From Deltaproteobacteria bacterium (GTDB lineage: Bacteria > Desulfobacterota > Deferrisomatia > Deferrisomatales > Deferrisomataceae): a DNA stretch of 9,644 bases. How positions within the stretch are numbered: the first letter of the stretch is position 1; every line of letters begins with the position of its first letter. The notes beneath the pieces are model-generated. The model searched no databases and was not told where the DNA came from. It saw only the letters and a program-made list of their open reading frames with translations. A program made the position numbers and the translations under genes. The DNA lies in the NCBI GenBank assembly GCA_013152215.1, contig JAADGT010000195.1, forward strand, positions 1 through 9,644, written 5' to 3'. Shown one piece after another: positions 8,932 to 9,644 of this stretch.

Positions 8932-9644
8932 CGAAATTCCTCCGCCCCGACACGATGCCGTAGATCGTGGTGCGCCAGGTGGAGCGGTAGATCCACAGCC
9001 GGGTGCGCAGCCACCACGCCCCCTTGGGGCGGGGCTCGAACCGGTGCACGAGGAGCCCCACCCGGCCCACCGGGTTCGGCTTGCGGTCCAGGGTGTAGAC
9101 CCGCCGGACCCCGGCCCGTCTCGCGCACGCCAGGGTCACGGCGTCGTAGCGCCCCCAGGGCAGGGCGAGGTGCTCCCGCCGCCCGCCCAGGCGCGACTCC
9201 AGCGCCTCCCGCGCCCGGACCAGGTCCTCGACGGTGCGTCGCTCCCGCTCCCCTTCGGTCTCCCAACCGCCCCGGTCGTCGCGGCGGCTCCGGTACCGCT
9301 CCGCCTCCTCCCGGAGCTCCCGAGCCACCGCCTCGGCCCCCCGCTCGGCCACGTACCCCTCGCCCCCCCGGGCCTCGAGCCACCCCGCCAGGTGGTCCCG
9401 GAGTCCCGGGTCGTCCCGGTACAGCCGGTGGGCCAGCACCGAGCCCCGGTGGTACAGCGGGATGCCTAGCCGCAGGTCCCCGCCGGTGCACTGGGGCAGC
9501 GACCAGTGGGTCCGGCAGAACCGGCCCAGGTGGAACCCCACGATCTCGTCCGAGACCCACCCCATGGCGTGCCCCCAGGAGTGGGACTGGACCTCCACGA
9601 GGCCGCTCGCCTCCAACGCGGCCAGCTCCGACCAACGCAGGAAC
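8921..9644 (-). CDS. Polysaccharide deacetylase-like protein, C-terminal part
   Basis: The last 240 residues of a protein of the NodB/carbohydrate esterase 4 type, which removes acetyl groups from sugar amines in polysaccharides. Visible are WSELAALEASGLVEVQSHSW (4-23), matching the segment leading to metal-binding motif 2, here SHSWGH (20-25), and LPWGRYDAVTLACARRAGVR (161-180), in the place of motif 3 (usually RPPYG) and its helix. About 135 residues separate the two motifs, against roughly 40 in typical members; this stretch includes GIPLYHRGS (60-68) and a long charged, helical part (about 95-155). Motif 1 and the start lie beyond the window edge. The tail is rich in Arg and aromatic residues. 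The gene overlaps the glycosyltransferase by 11 bases, suggesting a shared envelope-glycan pathway. The substrate is unknown. Confidence 0.82.
   Translation of the reverse strand, partial: FLRWSELAALEASGLVEVQSHSWGHAMGWVSDEIVGFHLGRFCRTHWSLPQCTGGDLRLGIPLYHRGSVLAHRLYRDDPGLRDHLAGWLEARGGEGYVAERGAEAVARELREEAERYRSRRDDRGGWETEGERERRTVEDLVRAREALESRLGGRREHLALPWGRYDAVTLACARRAGVRRVYTLDRKPNPVGRVGLLVHRFEPRPKGAWWLRTRLWIYRSTWRTTIYGIVSGRRNFGAG
8938..8943 (-). promoter_or_regulatory. Strong ribosome binding site for the glycosyltransferase
   Basis: GGAGGA on the minus strand, six bases before the GTG at 8931 and inside the end of the deacetylase gene. It is the best Shine-Dalgarno match in the window and fixes the GTG start, which overlaps the upstream stop by 11 bases. 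Confidence 0.75.

Overview
The window comes from a GC-rich (by eye about 70% G+C) Gram-negative bacterium. The evidence is a heptose kinase and a WaaP-family lipopolysaccharide kinase (LPS core synthesis), a DUF4416 protein (family known mainly from Desulfobacterota/'deltaproteobacteria' and some neighbouring phyla), and third codon positions that are almost always G or C. My best guess is a GC-rich member of Desulfobacterota. That is inference, since no rRNA or other phylogenetic marker was compared.

Every gene I can support lies on the minus strand, so transcription runs from 9644 towards 1. In transcription order: a polysaccharide deacetylase-like protein (8921-9644, 5' end outside the window); a family 4 glycosyltransferase broken by a one-base frameshift (7794-8931); the heptose-7-phosphate kinase HldA/RfaE1 (6797-7804); a WaaP-family lipopolysaccharide kinase homologue without the expected catalytic aspartates (6103-6813); a DUF4416 protein (5485-6042); the YicC endoribonuclease (4604-5488); a 131-bp gap filled by two different short tandem arrays; the replicative DNA polymerase III alpha subunit DnaE (981-4472); a small basic protein of unknown function (578-916); and the N-terminal part of a cysteine desulfurase (1-542, 3' end outside the window).

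From 9644 to 4604 the genes overlap by 4 to 17 bases or are 60 bases apart, so they look like one translationally coupled operon. Its upstream part serves envelope polysaccharide or LPS core assembly; DUF4416 and YicC follow. dnaE and the two genes after it may form a second unit starting in the repeat-filled gap. I see no tRNA, rRNA, CRISPR array, insertion sequence or convincing intrinsic terminator. The plus strand carries only shadow reading frames.

The points most worth a second look are the two adjacent 8-bp and 7-bp tandem arrays in front of dnaE, the frameshifted glycosyltransferase, and the kinase homologue that looks catalytically dead. I found no convincing new multi-gene system.
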